Shown here piece after piece: positions 27,901 to 42,900 of a DNA stretch of 64,000 nt (position 1 is the first letter of the stretch; the number at the start of each line of letters is the position of its first letter). The notes below the pieces were generated by a model. That model saw only the letters and a program-made list of their open reading frames with translations. It was not told the DNA's origin and ran no database searches. The stretch covers positions 47,747,486 to 47,811,485 of the forward strand of contig NC_059471.1 of assembly GCF_018139145.2 (NCBI RefSeq), given 5' to 3'. Origin of the DNA: Gymnogyps californianus (Eukaryota; Chordata; Aves; Accipitriformes; Cathartidae). A program made the translations under genes and the position numbers.

Positions 27901-30900
27901 AAGCAACTGTAAATCAAGTCCATCAATTAAAACACATTCTCCAGTACAGTTACAAGCAAAAAGAAAATACATTCTGTTTTCTAAAATTAAAGCGTTACCC
28001 AAAGAAAACCATCTCTCTTGCGTCTGACTGCTATAACTTGGAAGTGACAAGTACTACCACTCAATCTGCTAAAAACAGAATCTTTACATTGCAATGGACA
28101 AATTAAAATGAATTGAAACTGATAAATTTGTGACATATTGCACTCAGAAGGAGAAGAAGGAGGAGATGCCACAGCTGCTGTGCTCAGCTCCTACTAACGC
28201 TGCTTGAGAGAAAGCAATTGCTTCTTGCTCTCAGATACAGAATGTAGAAGTCTTAGACAGCAGGATACTTGCAGAAAACAATTAAGAGCTTTGATATCAA
28301 CATATTTAATGGGATAAAAGAGGAGAGGCAGAAGATGATTTTGCACCTCTAGATCACCAATCAACTGGGATCTGACTGCATGTGGATTATCTTATACAAA
28401 GAGTGTAAATGCACAACAGCCATAAAAAAGAAACAGTAATAAGGTTGCTGTATGTCTTCCCAAATACTGACAAATTCTGCTGAAATGTTAGTTTCGCAAT
28501 ATAGTGTGCAATCATTTTTCTGAAGGGAAAGGGAAGATACGACAAGGGGATGAATGCTAAGAAAAACTAGGGAGACAGGAGGAAAGAAGGCAGTGAGTCC
28601 CACAAAATCATGTTTTTCCACAAGTACTAGTATGTTGTAATAGAAATCTCTGAGGAGAGGAAGGAGCACAAGAGCACATGAAAAAAGGGCCAGTCACTTA
28701 GCATGTCTTCAGTGTCTTCTCTCTAAAAAAACCCTACAGCTGTTATGAGTCAATAATTTTATTATGAGCTTTTTGCCATTTCACAGGCACTTAGCCTCTT
28801 AATTTGAAAGGTAAAGGCTCTAATTCTGAAAAACATGTTTTAGGGGACAAATATGAAATGACATCCCAAAATTAGAAGTGATTTCTTTAAAGTCTGGACC
28901 AATGCCACAACTGACATGCAGCTACAAACTGCTATTTCAAATTATATTAGACATTAGTTACAGAAGTTTACCAATAAGCTAAAATCTTTGTTTAACAGCT
29001 ATACTGCTTTAAATACTTATGTTTGAACCTAACTTAGTATTGAAAGCTTAATTTGTGGTTTGAAACCAGTAAGATAAACATTGTCCTATATTTAGTTTTT
29101 CTAAATGATAAGAATAAATGTGAAAAAGGAGCTTTACTGGGCTCTTTTGAAAATTCTAAGCAAGCTAAACTAACACTGAGCAACCTATTCAAGGCCAAAT
29201 GCATTTTTGTTGCATTTCCTGTCTAATATCTAATAAAAAAAAAAAAGAAAACCTAGTACTATGCAAACAATAAAGATGGATGCAGGAGAACTATAGTTTC
29301 GAAACAATAAAATGCAGTCATACAGTTCTCAGTTCTCTCAAGCGAAGAAACAGTTTTGGTCACAAGTACAAAACAGACTGAGAATAAAGGCCAGTTTGAT
29401 GATAATAAAGACCAGTTCCAGAAAGGCTTAAGAGAGAAAAATAGTGACTATACTATACTCCCTTCTCACTCACAATAGACAATTCATGCTTCAACATGGA
29501 GATTCTGCTTCCAGGAAAAAGTGTTTCACATTTTGAACTTCTAGAGAGTTTTAAACCTGCTTACACTGCCTGAATATACACTGAAAAAGTAACAAAACAA
29601 TGCTGAATTTTCTTCTCCTTTGAAAAGAAACCATTATAGTGAATTTAATCTTATAATTAGTTTCATCTATGCTCTTGAGATGAATATACATAGTGCACTA
29701 TCTCTAGTGGTCACAAGTTCCCAATCTAGGTCCATTTTATAAAGAAGCATATTTAATTTACCTGTTTTTTCTTCTGTGCTTCATTAGAGTCTAGCACGGA
29801 AGTTGAAACAACAGGCAAAGATTTCTGTGCTGCCTTCAAAGCAGCAGGGTTGTACACAGTTTTTGTCAAGCCAGTAGAAGTGGATAAAACCTATAGGAGG
29901 AAATCATTTTATTTTTTTGCCAGTGAATTTCAATTTTTTTAAAAAAATACACGAGTGCTTAAAAATATATAAGCGTCTTTTCTTTTGTCTGTTTTGATGA
30001 TATGAAATATAAAAATTTGGTGTAACAATTATATTTGGAGTTGCTGAAGTTAAACAATTTTTAAAGAGGCAGCACCACATCAGATATATAAGAATTATAA
30101 ACATCAGATTATAAATCCTTTCCATTGAGATTTCATATGTACTTCCAAGTTTCAAATATATAAAATTTTATGTATTTGAGCATAATTAAGGAAACAGAAG
30201 ACTGAGATTTTCCCGAGAATAACTGAAGTTTTTCGTTTTTGTTTTGAAGTTTAAAATACAATTTTTCATGGCTGCATGAATTTTCCAAGTAAAAATTCAA
30301 CATAATTTTATAGACTAAGGTCCAAAGTAGATACAATAGTTCCTTTTCATATGCAATTTGTGCAAAGCAGAGCTTGCACAATCAACAAGAAATAACTCAA
30401 GTACAGGGAAGTCTTCAACATCATACAGCAAAGGAAGAGACTCCTATGTCTCTCTCATCTTTCCTACATTTGTAATGAGGTATGAAATTTCTCCATGACT
30501 TACTGAGAACACAGTTGTCTGCTTTACAACCTCTCTAAAGTATACTATGTACATCTCCACAATACCTGAAGATTTGGACTATTCTGTTTTCTTATCACGT
30601 TCCTTAAAGGACATTTTGGCCATGTTAGTATTGAAAAATCCATGGCTAAGTGCTGGAGATAACATAGGCATGATCTTGTCCGCCTTGTTAGCAAATCACA
30701 GCAATTATGCAATTGGTATCATTTCCCAGAGTTTAAAAATACTCTCTATGTATGTGGAAAATTAAAAGATGCATGCAGAGTCTATTGCTCACCATGCACT
30801 CCATAAAATAGACACAACGCCCACCAACAGGAGAAAAAAACAGAGACAGCCAAGAAACATTAGAAGGACAGAAAAGATCAAGAGATCAGAAGAATTTACA

Positions 30901-33900
30901 ACAGGAATGCTTCATATAAAAGCTTTTCACTTCGTTGTGCTATTTATACTATTTCTTCCCACAGTAAAGTATTTTCTAGAGTAGGCAGTGCAGAGAGAAC
31001 CAAAAAAAAAACCCAAAAACCCAAAGCATGTTATGGCGTATTATAAAAGGTGATATAAAATGCTCTAAGCAGGCCATTAAAAACGAGATGAAGGAATTTT
31101 TTTAAAACTTATTAAAGCACATTAATGTATGCACATCCCAATCATATAGTTCCTATTACAAAGTAGCTTTAGGACAGGCTACATCACAAACAGAGGACCA
31201 AGTAAAGACAAAACTATTGACACACTCCTTTTGCCCTGAACTGTCTTCATGGCAGAGTGAACCATGCTTCCTCATCTCTTTTAATGTAAGGAGAGATGAC
31301 ACAGCAGATGTACCTGCATCAACTAATACAAAAGAGCAAGAAGCAACACATTAATGTCTTCTACATCTCTTAATACTATTCAAGAGAAGGAATACTATGA
31401 ATCTCTTCACAAGTTCATAAATTGCAAGTTCCTATACAGATCTTAAAAGGCCTCAAGATGACTGTTTCATCTCCTTTTCCTCCTGCTCTTTGGGAAGCAT
31501 AGCTACCAACTTTCTTGCTGGAAAGTTCTTGTCAAACCTTGCACTCAGTCAGAAGCAAAAAAAAATATCTAGGACATGATGTCTATGTTTTTTGACAGCT
31601 GTCAATCATTTAATTTCTAATGGCTATAGAGCGTTATCACTGCAAACTAAGCAAGGTATTTCCTTGTCAAGGGACAGTAGTAGGTAAAAACAGGTCAAAC
31701 CAAGTTTCAGAACCCTACTAAAAATGCCAAAGGAAACTGCTGCTTCACACCCAGTCCACTGAACATCCCAGCAGCTAATCAAAATCAGTCTGTACTATAA
31801 GACAACACAGTGGAAAATCATTTTAGCATGATTTTACTCTTTGTAGAAAAGTGTTTCAGGATAACTCAACTCTTACGGAATGAGAAAAAAAAGTATTTCC
31901 ACTCAAACTGAAGTGGACTTCCTATTTCTAAAGTAAGTACATAGTATGTATGTAAAGTGTAGTTCAGGAATACACAGTAAGATACTTATCTGCAACTAAT
32001 TTATGGCAATAAGAATGCAACTAATCAAACCAACAACGAAATGTAGACAAGAAGCCAAGATCAGTGCATTCAGATGGACTGCTTGGCTTGAAATGAGTTG
32101 AAGAGATATCCTCTACAATTACAACCCAACATTAAGTATTGTCATCTTCGTATGCTAAGTACAGCACAGTATTTTTGGAGTGATTTTTACTTGTTAGATT
32201 CCAGTAAATGCATTAACTGCCATACTGTAAGGGGGCAGGGGGAAAATGCAGTGGATGCTTCATTCATTTCAGGGCAAGCCAATTTCCAATAGAAAAGATA
32301 TATACCTAGGCAGAGGAGTCTTGTTACCAGATAAAACTTGCTAACTTTCTACCGAAAGTCTTCTCAAATGAATGTTATAAACACTGGGGAAGCCTATCCC
32401 CTAGGTGCTAAATAGATCTGGAAACATGCATCACGAACTTTGCTGCTTAAGTAAACACATCAACAACTCTGTGTTCTGAAAACTGCAACCACTGGGCAAA
32501 ATACATAACTCATAACCACAATTCAGCTGCACCTTTCCCACCTTACCTCTCTTTGTCCTTTCTATACTGATTAATTTCCACTTTTATCTTTTCACAAGTA
32601 CTGCAAATTGTAAGACCAAATAAAAGGGTAAATGTTTATAGCATCACCTTTTAGGGGACACAAAAGCCCAAAAATATTTTTCTAGAAAGGCCTTCTATAG
32701 ATTCATATGTAATGTCAATATTTAGTTTTTAAATTTATTTCTGTATTCTTCTAACAACTCAGGATCCTGGAACATATCTAGTTATTTTCATGACTGAGTA
32801 AATCGAACCTACTATACTAAAACAAAAACCACAGAATAGCAGCTTCTGTCCTAGCATGTTTTATTCTTCTTATAATCATTTAGCCATCTGCTGAGTTTCA
32901 ATATATTATACTTCATAAAACTAATCTTTAACAAATAACTTTATTCATAGTTATGAAACAAACTTAATATTGACACAAGGGGTTTTATAATAAAATTAAT
33001 TCTACTGAAATTAAACATGAGAGGAAGAGAATGAGACATTCTCTTACCTTTTCAGTTGTTGGAGTGACTGGCTTTGACACAAAACCCAGTCTATCCTTCA
33101 CAGATAATTTAGTCACATTCTAAGAAAACAAAACAAAATTATAGTTCAAATATACTTTATGAATATTTTACTGTTTCCTGTGTAATTCCAAATGTTAGGA
33201 ATTTAGAAAAAACATATTTAACTAATAAAACCATAGACTTTTCAGCAACAATACAAGAAAAATAATATTAAAGCAGCTGATAAAATGAATTTTAGATATT
33301 TGATTTTACAGTTAATAGACATCTGTAAATAGGTAAGACAAAGATAAAGCCAAATTTGGAATCAAAGATTATACTATATATTTTTTGCAAAAAGTCCATG
33401 ACATGCTAGCCAGCAGAGGATTATCTACACAGGCCCTTTTAAATACACTTCAGTTTTTGCATTTTATAATCTGCTATTTGCAGGCATCAATTGCAGAAAG
33501 TTGTTGTTTGAATTTAAACTACAAATGTTTTCTGAAGCGTGGTGGTCTTCCTTTTAAGAAGTAAAACTAAAGTAGTGGCACAATGCTAATAATGAAATAC
33601 TTCTAACATAATAAAAATGTAAAGGCTATTTCTAATGGGAGTAACACGCCAGATTCTGTCACTATTCATATTGGTACTGTGGTTACATTCTTCCTTGTAT
33701 TAAGGGTGACGTGCAAATACTGAAAACACTTTTAGATGCTGACCATTGGTCTCTAATGGTTTGAACTCTTTAACAGATATAATATTAAAAAAGGATAGCT
33801 TTGGATAGAAACCAACTTTATTTTGAAATCTGAAAACTGCAATTTAACACAACATTACTGAAATACTTTCCAAGTCTTTTGTTTTTTTTTAAACTAAGTA

Positions 33901-36900
33901 AAAAACTACGATACTAAAAATTAAGTACCATGCTTGGGTAAGAAAGTCATCTATCATTGCACCGAGGAAAACTTTAATCATCAAAACACCACTCAATCAA
34001 ATTAGATACACTTACAAGTAGTAAATGTGTACTTGCACTGTATGAGTAACTGTAACGGATACATTCATACACTATGGAACCTATTACAGAAAGAAAAAAG
34101 TGCAACTGATTTTTTTGGCTATCATACATACCTGAGTGACTTCTGTATTGGCACTCTGTGGTTCTGCAGGTTCAATATTACTTGCAGGTACCGGACCTAA
34201 TCGCTCCTTGACCGACTGTTTCACTACCGGTAAACTAGGTTGCTGAACTAAGGGTTGTATTACCTGTAATGCCACCCCACACCCAAAAAAGCACATCATA
34301 ATATTAACAACAGAAAGCTGCTACATATGTAGTTCAATAAATACACAATGAAATTGCAGCAATGGCATTTAGATTTACACTTCTTCCTTTCTATCATTCA
34401 ATAGCTTTTTCACCTGATGGCAAAAATAAACACTTCATGAGGTTTAGGATGTTACACTGACTATCTGCATAGCGCATACAGCAATAACATCTGTTTTGCA
34501 CTTGATGCTCACAGAAGTGATCAAACAACTCTGGTCTATTTCTATTAATCACGTCTACTTAGACTATCTTAATTTCCACCTGTTAGAACTGAATAAAAAG
34601 TAATAAGCAGTCTTCTGAATCCTTCCACAAATCTTTCATCATCAACCATTTAGTTATGGAAAGGCAGAATACAAACTTGTATCATAAAGACTCTCACTTT
34701 TTACAGCGATACGTCACTTTTCATCTCTTATGTGTTTAACTTGGACAAAATAGAAAAAGAAAGGATATGGAGACATGCAGTCATGGGACTGAGGAAAAAG
34801 AAAAAAGAGCAGCTCGTCTTTGAACCTACCATGGATATGGCCTGACAGCTAACACCTTGCCTTTCTTCCTTTGACAAAAACATTGAACACTTAAGACAAA
34901 AAAAGTACACTTCCAAGCAAGCTTCCTGTCATATTTATGACCCTCAGGAGGTCACCTAATCCATTCCTCCACTCCAGGGCAGTCAGCTATACCTAAGCCA
35001 CTACTGACAGTATCTATCTATCTAGTTCTCACAGATTTCCAATGAAAGAGGTCCTGTCACCTCTCTAGGCAAAAGGTGCTTCAGTATCCTTTAGCATTAG
35101 AAAATGTTTTTTAATATCTAACCTAAACCTCCTGTGCTGCCTTTTAAGCCCAGTACTTCTTGGTTTATCTACCACAGATGTGGAGAGCACATTATTTCTG
35201 CTTCGTGGCAGAAACCTTGTATTTGATGATTTATTATCGTTGACTCCCACCATTTTCACTAAGTACTTCCACTCCTTTCAGAATTCCCACAGTAAGCATT
35301 TTCCAAAGTAATCCTGCTGAGGAAACAGCAATGCTCCAGAAATTGTGCAGGACCAGACACTACTGAAGGAACAACTTAAAAAGCCAACTGATTTAACATT
35401 GAAAAAAATTCAAAAGTCTGTCTTAAGTGCCTGACAGAAAGAATCTGGCTGGAAATCATTATAAATACAGGTGACATTAATTCCACTGTCATTAATTAAT
35501 ACACCAGAAATCTTAACAAAAATTCAAATACTTATATGTGAAGTACTATAAGAAAAGAGTTTCCATACTACTTGTAGATATGATACCAAATATTAATTTC
35601 AATGAAAAGGGAAGTAAATATTCATGCTCCTGAAAGGCTTATGAATTATCTGTTTACTGACTCAATAATTTGATAGTTGTTATATTTTGGGGTAGAAGAA
35701 CATGAAAGCATTGCACTTAAAATTTTAATTTCCTGTTTAAATTTTTCTTGTCACTGTGCGCCCTCTATTGCCCATAATAGACTTCAAATTGTAGTCTCCT
35801 GACAGGTGCTGAAAGGCTGTTCTTTGTGAAGTGGAAACCCTTAATACTGTCACCTGGTACCAAGGGGAATTCATTCTCAAACCATCAAGGTTAACTTGCC
35901 AAAGGTGGTGTGCTGGGAAGCTAGTAACATCACTAAAAACTGTAAGACTATTTAAAATTGATGTTTTGCAAAATAACAAATATACAGATCAGGTATTTGT
36001 TTGAAAATACACAGTTAATACTCCAAGCCGGATAGCATCATCAGCAAATAAGCTGACGGCAATAACCGTTCAAGCTATCCTTCTCAAGAGAGGTAATGTT
36101 TGTATGAATGCAAATTACATACTCCACTGCCCTCTTCTGGCTGATGAGATGCAAATCAAGCTTAGAAAATAAGTAACATTTTGAGTAGCGCTAGTTCAGA
36201 TCAAGCGTCAAGGATATTTATAAATTTGATTCCAAACTCAAATCTAAAGGATGATAACTGGGGAGACAGTGAGATAGGTGTCGTTAAAACTGCATTTTTG
36301 TAGATAAAAAGTGGGGCATTTGTTACAAAAGAAGGAAAGAAAGAAAACTATTAAAATGCCCTACAGCAGGATTGCTATGGAAAACTGGGTCATTGATTCT
36401 GAATGATGATGACATACACCATTCAGAGAAAGAAGGAATTCAAAACTTAGAGCAGCAATTGAAAGAATCCTCTAACAACTCATCTGTTCATTATATCAGC
36501 ATATATAAATAAGTGAACATTTGTTCTATAGAGCCTGCCTCATATTTTCTAAGCATAGAATGTGGTGTTCCACACTGACAGCAAATCCAATAAAGCAGGA
36601 TATACAAGTATTTAGAAGGACTTGCTACACCAGGAGCTAACTGACAAGACTGTCTATCCAATAACCTACATGACCTGGAAGAATCCAGGCTTCCTCTTAC
36701 GTTTGAGTAGAGCCACTATGCCTGCTAACAAGTCTGATTTGGCTTGCCACAGGTTACGAATATAAGCTCCACAACAGTAATTGCTGTTTCATATTCTTAA
36801 AAAGTTGCCTATGCTACTATGCACATGACAACTACCTATAGGTACTCCACTGTGCAATTCAATCAAAAAATGTAGAATAGAATAGTTCAGTTGGAAGGGA

Positions 36901-39900
36901 CGTACAGTGATCACCTAGTCCAAATCCCTGATCACTTCAGGGCTAACCAGAAGTTAAAGCATGTTATTAAGGGTATTATCCAAACGCCTCTTTAAACCCT
37001 GACAGGCTTGGGGCATCAACCACCTCTCTAGGAAGCCTGTTCCAGTGTCTAACCACCCTCTCTGCAAAGAAATGCTTCCTAGCGTCAAGTCTGAACCTCC
37101 CCTGGCACAGCTCTGAACCACTTCCACATGTCCTGTCACTGGATATCAGGGAGATCAGCACCTCCCTCTCCACTTACAAATGTAAAATGTCCCATATCCA
37201 TTCCCACAAATTTAGTTTTTCTAATACAGCTCTCCTCTTACACTGTTGTTTGCATGCCCTCTCTCTCTACATATGTATATGTGTATATCTGTATATATAT
37301 ATATAGGTACCTTTATGTAAAACAAATTCTACTGCTACTTTCTATAGCAATGTGCATACTCAACAGGAAAGGAAAAAGGAAAAGACTGGAAAAAACAGCA
37401 TCTTTTGGAAGAAAATGGAGATTATGTTCCAAGAAAAGAAATATAACTCTGCTGTCTTTCTTACACTCACCAGAAGGAAAAAAAAAAAAAGCCTATACTA
37501 GTTAAAGCAAAATAGATGTTATTCAGGAGACAGTAGCATCAAATCTTGCTTCACATGAGATGACATCAGAGTGGAATTCTCCATGAGTCACAGAAGGGCT
37601 TTCTTTAAATACCTTCAGTCTTATCTTGCTAACCAACTCCTGAACCTTGTATCTGAGGTCAAAGAATCTACAATTAAAGAGTAACTTTTGGAAAATAATT
37701 ACATGAAGTATTATTTCAAAAGTACTTAGTTTACTGTCTATAAACATTTTTTAAAAATGTTTAGAAGATTGTATTTTACATAACATTCCAGATAAAATAG
37801 ACGTAGATCCTCTACCTTTTGTGTGGTAGTTTGGATTTGTGGTGCACTGCCTTCTCGATGCCAATAAACTTTAATAAAACGATTATTTAATACTGCTTCT
37901 GTACTTGATATAGCTTTCTTTGCTTCCTCATGTGTGGCAAACTGAATAAGGGCACCTTCTGGATCACCTTGATATGCAACCTAAGATTTAAAACAGAAGA
38001 ACAAAACTTACTGCATGTAGGATTTTCATTTGTCTCTCGATTATCATAAAATCATTAGTTTCAAGGCTCAGAAGCTTACAATTTAAACCCAATATGGGTC
38101 ATTAGATAAATACTTTGCATTCATGATTCTGTTTGAAAAGCTGGTGTCAAGAAGCAACCTTGAGATTAAGCTAATAAACTTTAAGAATAGTTAAAAACCC
38201 CCAAACAAACTGAAGTAAAATACCTAAACAGTCAAACAGTATTTCTAATTGCAAATACAAGCAGTTGTTTGAAAGACAAGAGGAAGCATCACTGAAGTAA
38301 AGAAAATTGCTACAAAAAATACAGGCGTCAGTTAATAAACGTCCTATCTAGTATCAGAGATAGACAACAAAGTTCATTTTGGTTCTCCTCCTTTGAGCAT
38401 TAACGTATTATTTTAGACACCTTCAAAGGACAAAATTGTACCTTTTGGAATAAGAGCATAGCTTGCAATATCTATCTGCTTATCTGTCTGTCTCTCTATA
38501 CACATCCACACACAATTTTACTTGCCTTACTGATTCATACTGCCTGCTAATACACCCATATTCTTAGGTAAACTATGGAAAGCCTTAAGAAATATTTAAG
38601 AGCAATTAAGATTTAAATTCCCTCAGTGTTCAGGCAGGCATAGGTTTATTCTGCACTGTATCAGTACGCACAAAAATATTCTGTTACACCTCTTCATTCA
38701 ATCTCTCAGTGCAAACAAGAAAGCGTACATAAAAACACAAGCTAGCATCTGAAACTTGTTGATAATGAAGCATGATGAAAGATCACACTGAGTAGCTGTC
38801 CTGGTTTCGGCTGGGATAGAGATAACTCTCTTCTTAGTAGCTGGTACAGTGCTCTGTTTTGGATTTAGTGTAAGAATAATGTTGATAACACACTGATGTT
38901 TTAGTTGTTACTAAGTAGCACTTATCCTAAGTTAAGGATTTTTCAGCTTCCCATGCTCTGCCAGCAAGTGGGTGTACAAGAAGCTGGGAAGGAGCATAGC
39001 CAGGACAGCTGACCCAAACTAGCCAAAGGGATATTCCATACCATAGAACATCATGCCCAGTATATAAACTGGGGGGAGTTGGCTGGGAGGGGCGGATCGC
39101 TGCTCAGGCATCGGTCAATGGGTGGTGAGCAACTGCATCGTGCATCACTGGGGTTTTTTTTCCCCTTTTTTCCCCCCCTCTTTTTTTTGTTATATTCCTT
39201 TTCACTACAATTATTATTATTATATTTCATTATTGTTATTGTTAGTATTATATTTTACTTTAGTTATTAAACTGTTCTTATCTCAACCCATGAGTTTTAC
39301 CGTCTTTCCCGATTCTCCTCCCCACCCCACTGGGAGGGGGGAGGAGTGAGGGAGCGGCTGCGTGGTGCTTAGCTGCTGGCTGGCGTTAAACCATGACAGT
39401 AGCTTAGAGACTGGATGTGAAATACTGACATTACACATACAGCCTGCAATATGTAACATTAACCTAAGTTAGGCCCTAGTTCTTTGCATCTCTTTCGTAT
39501 CTTTCTCTAATTGTTTGCTTATTTCTGTTTATAAACATGGGTCACTCAGATACACCACGAAGTAATTATAAGGGACAAACCTCCACTACTATGGGACTAG
39601 AAAGCAATTATATCACAGGGACTGCTTTCTGGATGAGAAACACAGGTTTTCTGTATTTAAAATTTATCTGAAAAAATACAGAGGGTTTATGATATCAGAT
39701 CCAAACTTGAGAAAACGGGTGAAGGAAAAACACTTCTAATGAATTTTCAATGTTTTAAACAATGTATCTTAAGTGTCTTTCTGTGAGGAAAACATTTGTT
39801 CAAAATCTAAAAGAAGACTAGAGCATTTCATTCCTGCTGCTTCAATGACAATTCCATTAAAAACAATGAGATCATGTTTAAGAAACAAGTCAGGAAAATA

Positions 39901-42900
39901 ATGAGAACAGTTTCAGGGAACAAGTTAAAAAACAATTGGCATTCTCCTTTTAGCAACTACCTCTATCATTAAGTCAAAGCATACTGCCTTCTCTTTGTTG
40001 ACTCTTACCTGCAAGTTGACTAAGTTTCCAAACTTACTGAAGTGCTCATTAAGTTTGCTGATATTGTTAAGTTCTGGGGGAACTTTTCTCAATTCAAGTT
40101 TTGTATTTTCATTTCCAAACTGCACCTTCTTCTGGAAACCTGGACTATTTGTTCTGTTAAAATTTTGCCTGCAACAAATAAAAATCAAGCCAGAAATCCA
40201 TAGCAAGCTAGTAAACACAGTGTTAATTGTATATGCTTACATAGGAGCACGTGTGTACGAGACACAGAGAGAAAGATCTGCAGACTTAAAAAAAAAAAAA
40301 AAAGGCAATTTTAGAAAAGTTTAGAAGAGTACAGCACACAGGCCCATCCACCTGCAGTTTTCCCCACCGATAGTCTCAGCATACCCCAGCACATAAATCT
40401 GTGAGATAATTCACAGTAATTTGCTTGTGTCAGTAAGTTCTGACTTCCTCATTGATTCTCTCAAAAAACTATTTCACAGCTACTCCACCTAATCTCCCCA
40501 CTAACATTTCAAATAACTGTTACTTCAAGACTCTCCTCAGTCCCAGTAATCTCTTAAAATCCCTTCCAACCTTTTGTCACCCCAGGTATATCTGGACACT
40601 AAGCACTGCACCCTGTATTTTCTGTCAGTAACATACCTGGCAACTCAAACCAAAATAGCAATGACACAATTCACATTTCAAAACTAAAATCAGTCATCTC
40701 TAACAACCACCACACTGCAGCTTCCCTGTTTCTTAGATCGTTCCACCTTTCAGGGGGTAGATCTTGGTATCATCCAAAGCAACTTCAGCTATCTCTATAC
40801 TGCCTTTGAGAGAACACAGTCAAATAAAGATCACTGTCTAGTGTGATTTATTTTAGTACAGTCAGCTTATTCACAGTTTAACTTGCTTGCAATTTATATA
40901 GATTTATATATGTTTCAGATTACAGAAAAGAGCTCCACGGAATTCCAACTATTAAGCCAACCTTGTGTTAATGATCACTCACTTGTCAAACCAAGTCTTC
41001 TTTGTAGGAACTCCACCATCCCCTGCACCAATTGTTCTTTTCCTGGATTCAGCATCTACTACTATTCTCATACTACTTTTATTAGGAGGTTTTTCTGTAA
41101 ACAGATGAAAAGATTTTACAATACTTTTTGTATTTTCTGTGTATTTGATTGTAAAAAGGCATTCTGCTCACATTGAATTTGCACTGAAAAGCACAATTGT
41201 TTATTTTGAAATTACTAGGATCCTTGTTCAAACTATATCAAATCTTGATCACACACTTTTCCTCTTAACTATCAACAGATGCTGTGACAGATCAAAATAG
41301 CTAATAGCTTTCATTTTGTCACAGTAACATCACACATAAGGAAAACAAAAGAGGTGTGACAGAAGGCATCTGCCTCAAGATGACTGCACTCACTGATTCA
41401 CAATGTCCCATATAATACTCTGAGGCTCACACCATTTCTGCTAACACCTCCATTCTACTATTAGATGGCACACACAAAAATGCTTATGATAGGAAATGTA
41501 CAGTACTCCAGAGCACTAACACCTAGGAGCAAGGTTTAGGGATGGGGTGGGAGAGGAGTGGCTCTTGCTGAAGAACAGGAATCATATTGGGGGACTCCAC
41601 ACTGCAAATACACCAACAGAAACATAATAAGATTAAATACAGATACATACAAATGTAAACAAAGCCACATTAAAAAAAATGGGTTTATCCCTCCTCCCTT
41701 CTCATTTTGTGTGCTGCTGTTTCTTCTCAGGGCCACAGGAACTATGAGGTTAAGATTACTCATGCATAACTGTCTGCTACCAGATAAAAACTACTCCCTC
41801 CTCTCTGCAGAAAAAATCATCCTAAGATTCCGTTACAGAAACATTAACATTTTTTTGTATAAAAGATATACAAAGTGAACAGTTATTACGGCCAAGTGTA
41901 AACTGTGCAATACTCTAGCAAGAGATTCCATTTTATCTGTAAAAATGCACACACAAAGCAACTATGAGCATAATTCCCTATTCAATTAAAATTCTCTCAA
42001 TTCCAGAAGATTTTAAAAAATGCAATGTTTTGCAGTATTACATTCTCTGAAAACTGCCTCAATCTGCATTAATGTAAGAAAACCAGCTAAACTAAATAAG
42101 TATAGCTTTGAAAGCGTACCTCTGGGTGGTAGATCCATATCCCCTGATGTGAGTCCTATCAAATTTGGTCTTTGGGCATGTACTCTATGTCTATACATAG
42201 GTCTTGAAGTATTTGTTATACTTGGAGCTTCTGGATTATAGCCATCTGTGTCGTACGTTTCTGGTAACAAAGACATTGTCTAATTAAAATAAATTGCAGT
42301 TAAACCCCCTAAGGTTTCAAATATAATATTTCATTTAATTACAAGATACAGTTATGATGGAAGAGTTGTATAACAACTATTCTAAAAAACTGCCATGCCA
42401 AGTTTTCTGCTTAAACACAATGAAAATATTATTCCATAGTCAAGATTCACACTACATGCAAATTTTATTCTGTCCTGAACTAAGTTAGGAAAAAAGTGTT
42501 AAGTTACTGTTGCAGTCTAAATGATACAAACTTATTCTCCCAAACTATGAAATTATAATCTCTAAAAAGTACAGTATAATATGAATCAATGTTATTCTAT
42601 TTAGCAAACCTTGTGGGCAAAGCCTCAGTACTACACCTGCTGTAAAAAGAGAGGGTGGAGCAGGAGGCGGCTGGTGATGAATACCCGTTGTAACAACAGT
42701 AGGAACTGAGCTAGTTGCTGAGTTTGGGGGAGCATCCATGCCAGCAGGCTGCAAAGGGGGAAGTGGAGGGGGTGGTCCTGTCAAAAACAAAGGAAAACAC
42801 TGCATTCATTTATTATCCACTAGACTTACATTACACCCAACTCATAAGGAAATTGATCTGAAATGTTTTTAAGGCTTTTTTAAAAAAAAGGGGTTGACAG

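Larger units (their letters stand above)
34264..37815 (-). other. RBM26: RBM26 intron 12
   Basis: 3.55 kb with two CR1 fragments in the gene's own orientation (34939-35250 and 36874-37174) and a TA/TG microsatellite near 37266-37310. The remainder is unique AT-rich sequence. Confidence 0.75.

Noticed and set aside
36399..36426. TGATGA-type box with a 7-bp hairpin, considered as a C/D snoRNA
   Set aside because: No convincing D box or terminal stem at the right spacing. The hairpin is too small.
37266..37310. TA/TG runs here and near 7050, 16430, 44965 and 46780 as special elements
   Set aside because: Ordinary dinucleotide microsatellites.
42261..42280. Alternative upstream acceptor for exon 9
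   Set aside because: Using the AG 19 nt upstream would shift the reading frame and break the conserved peptide.
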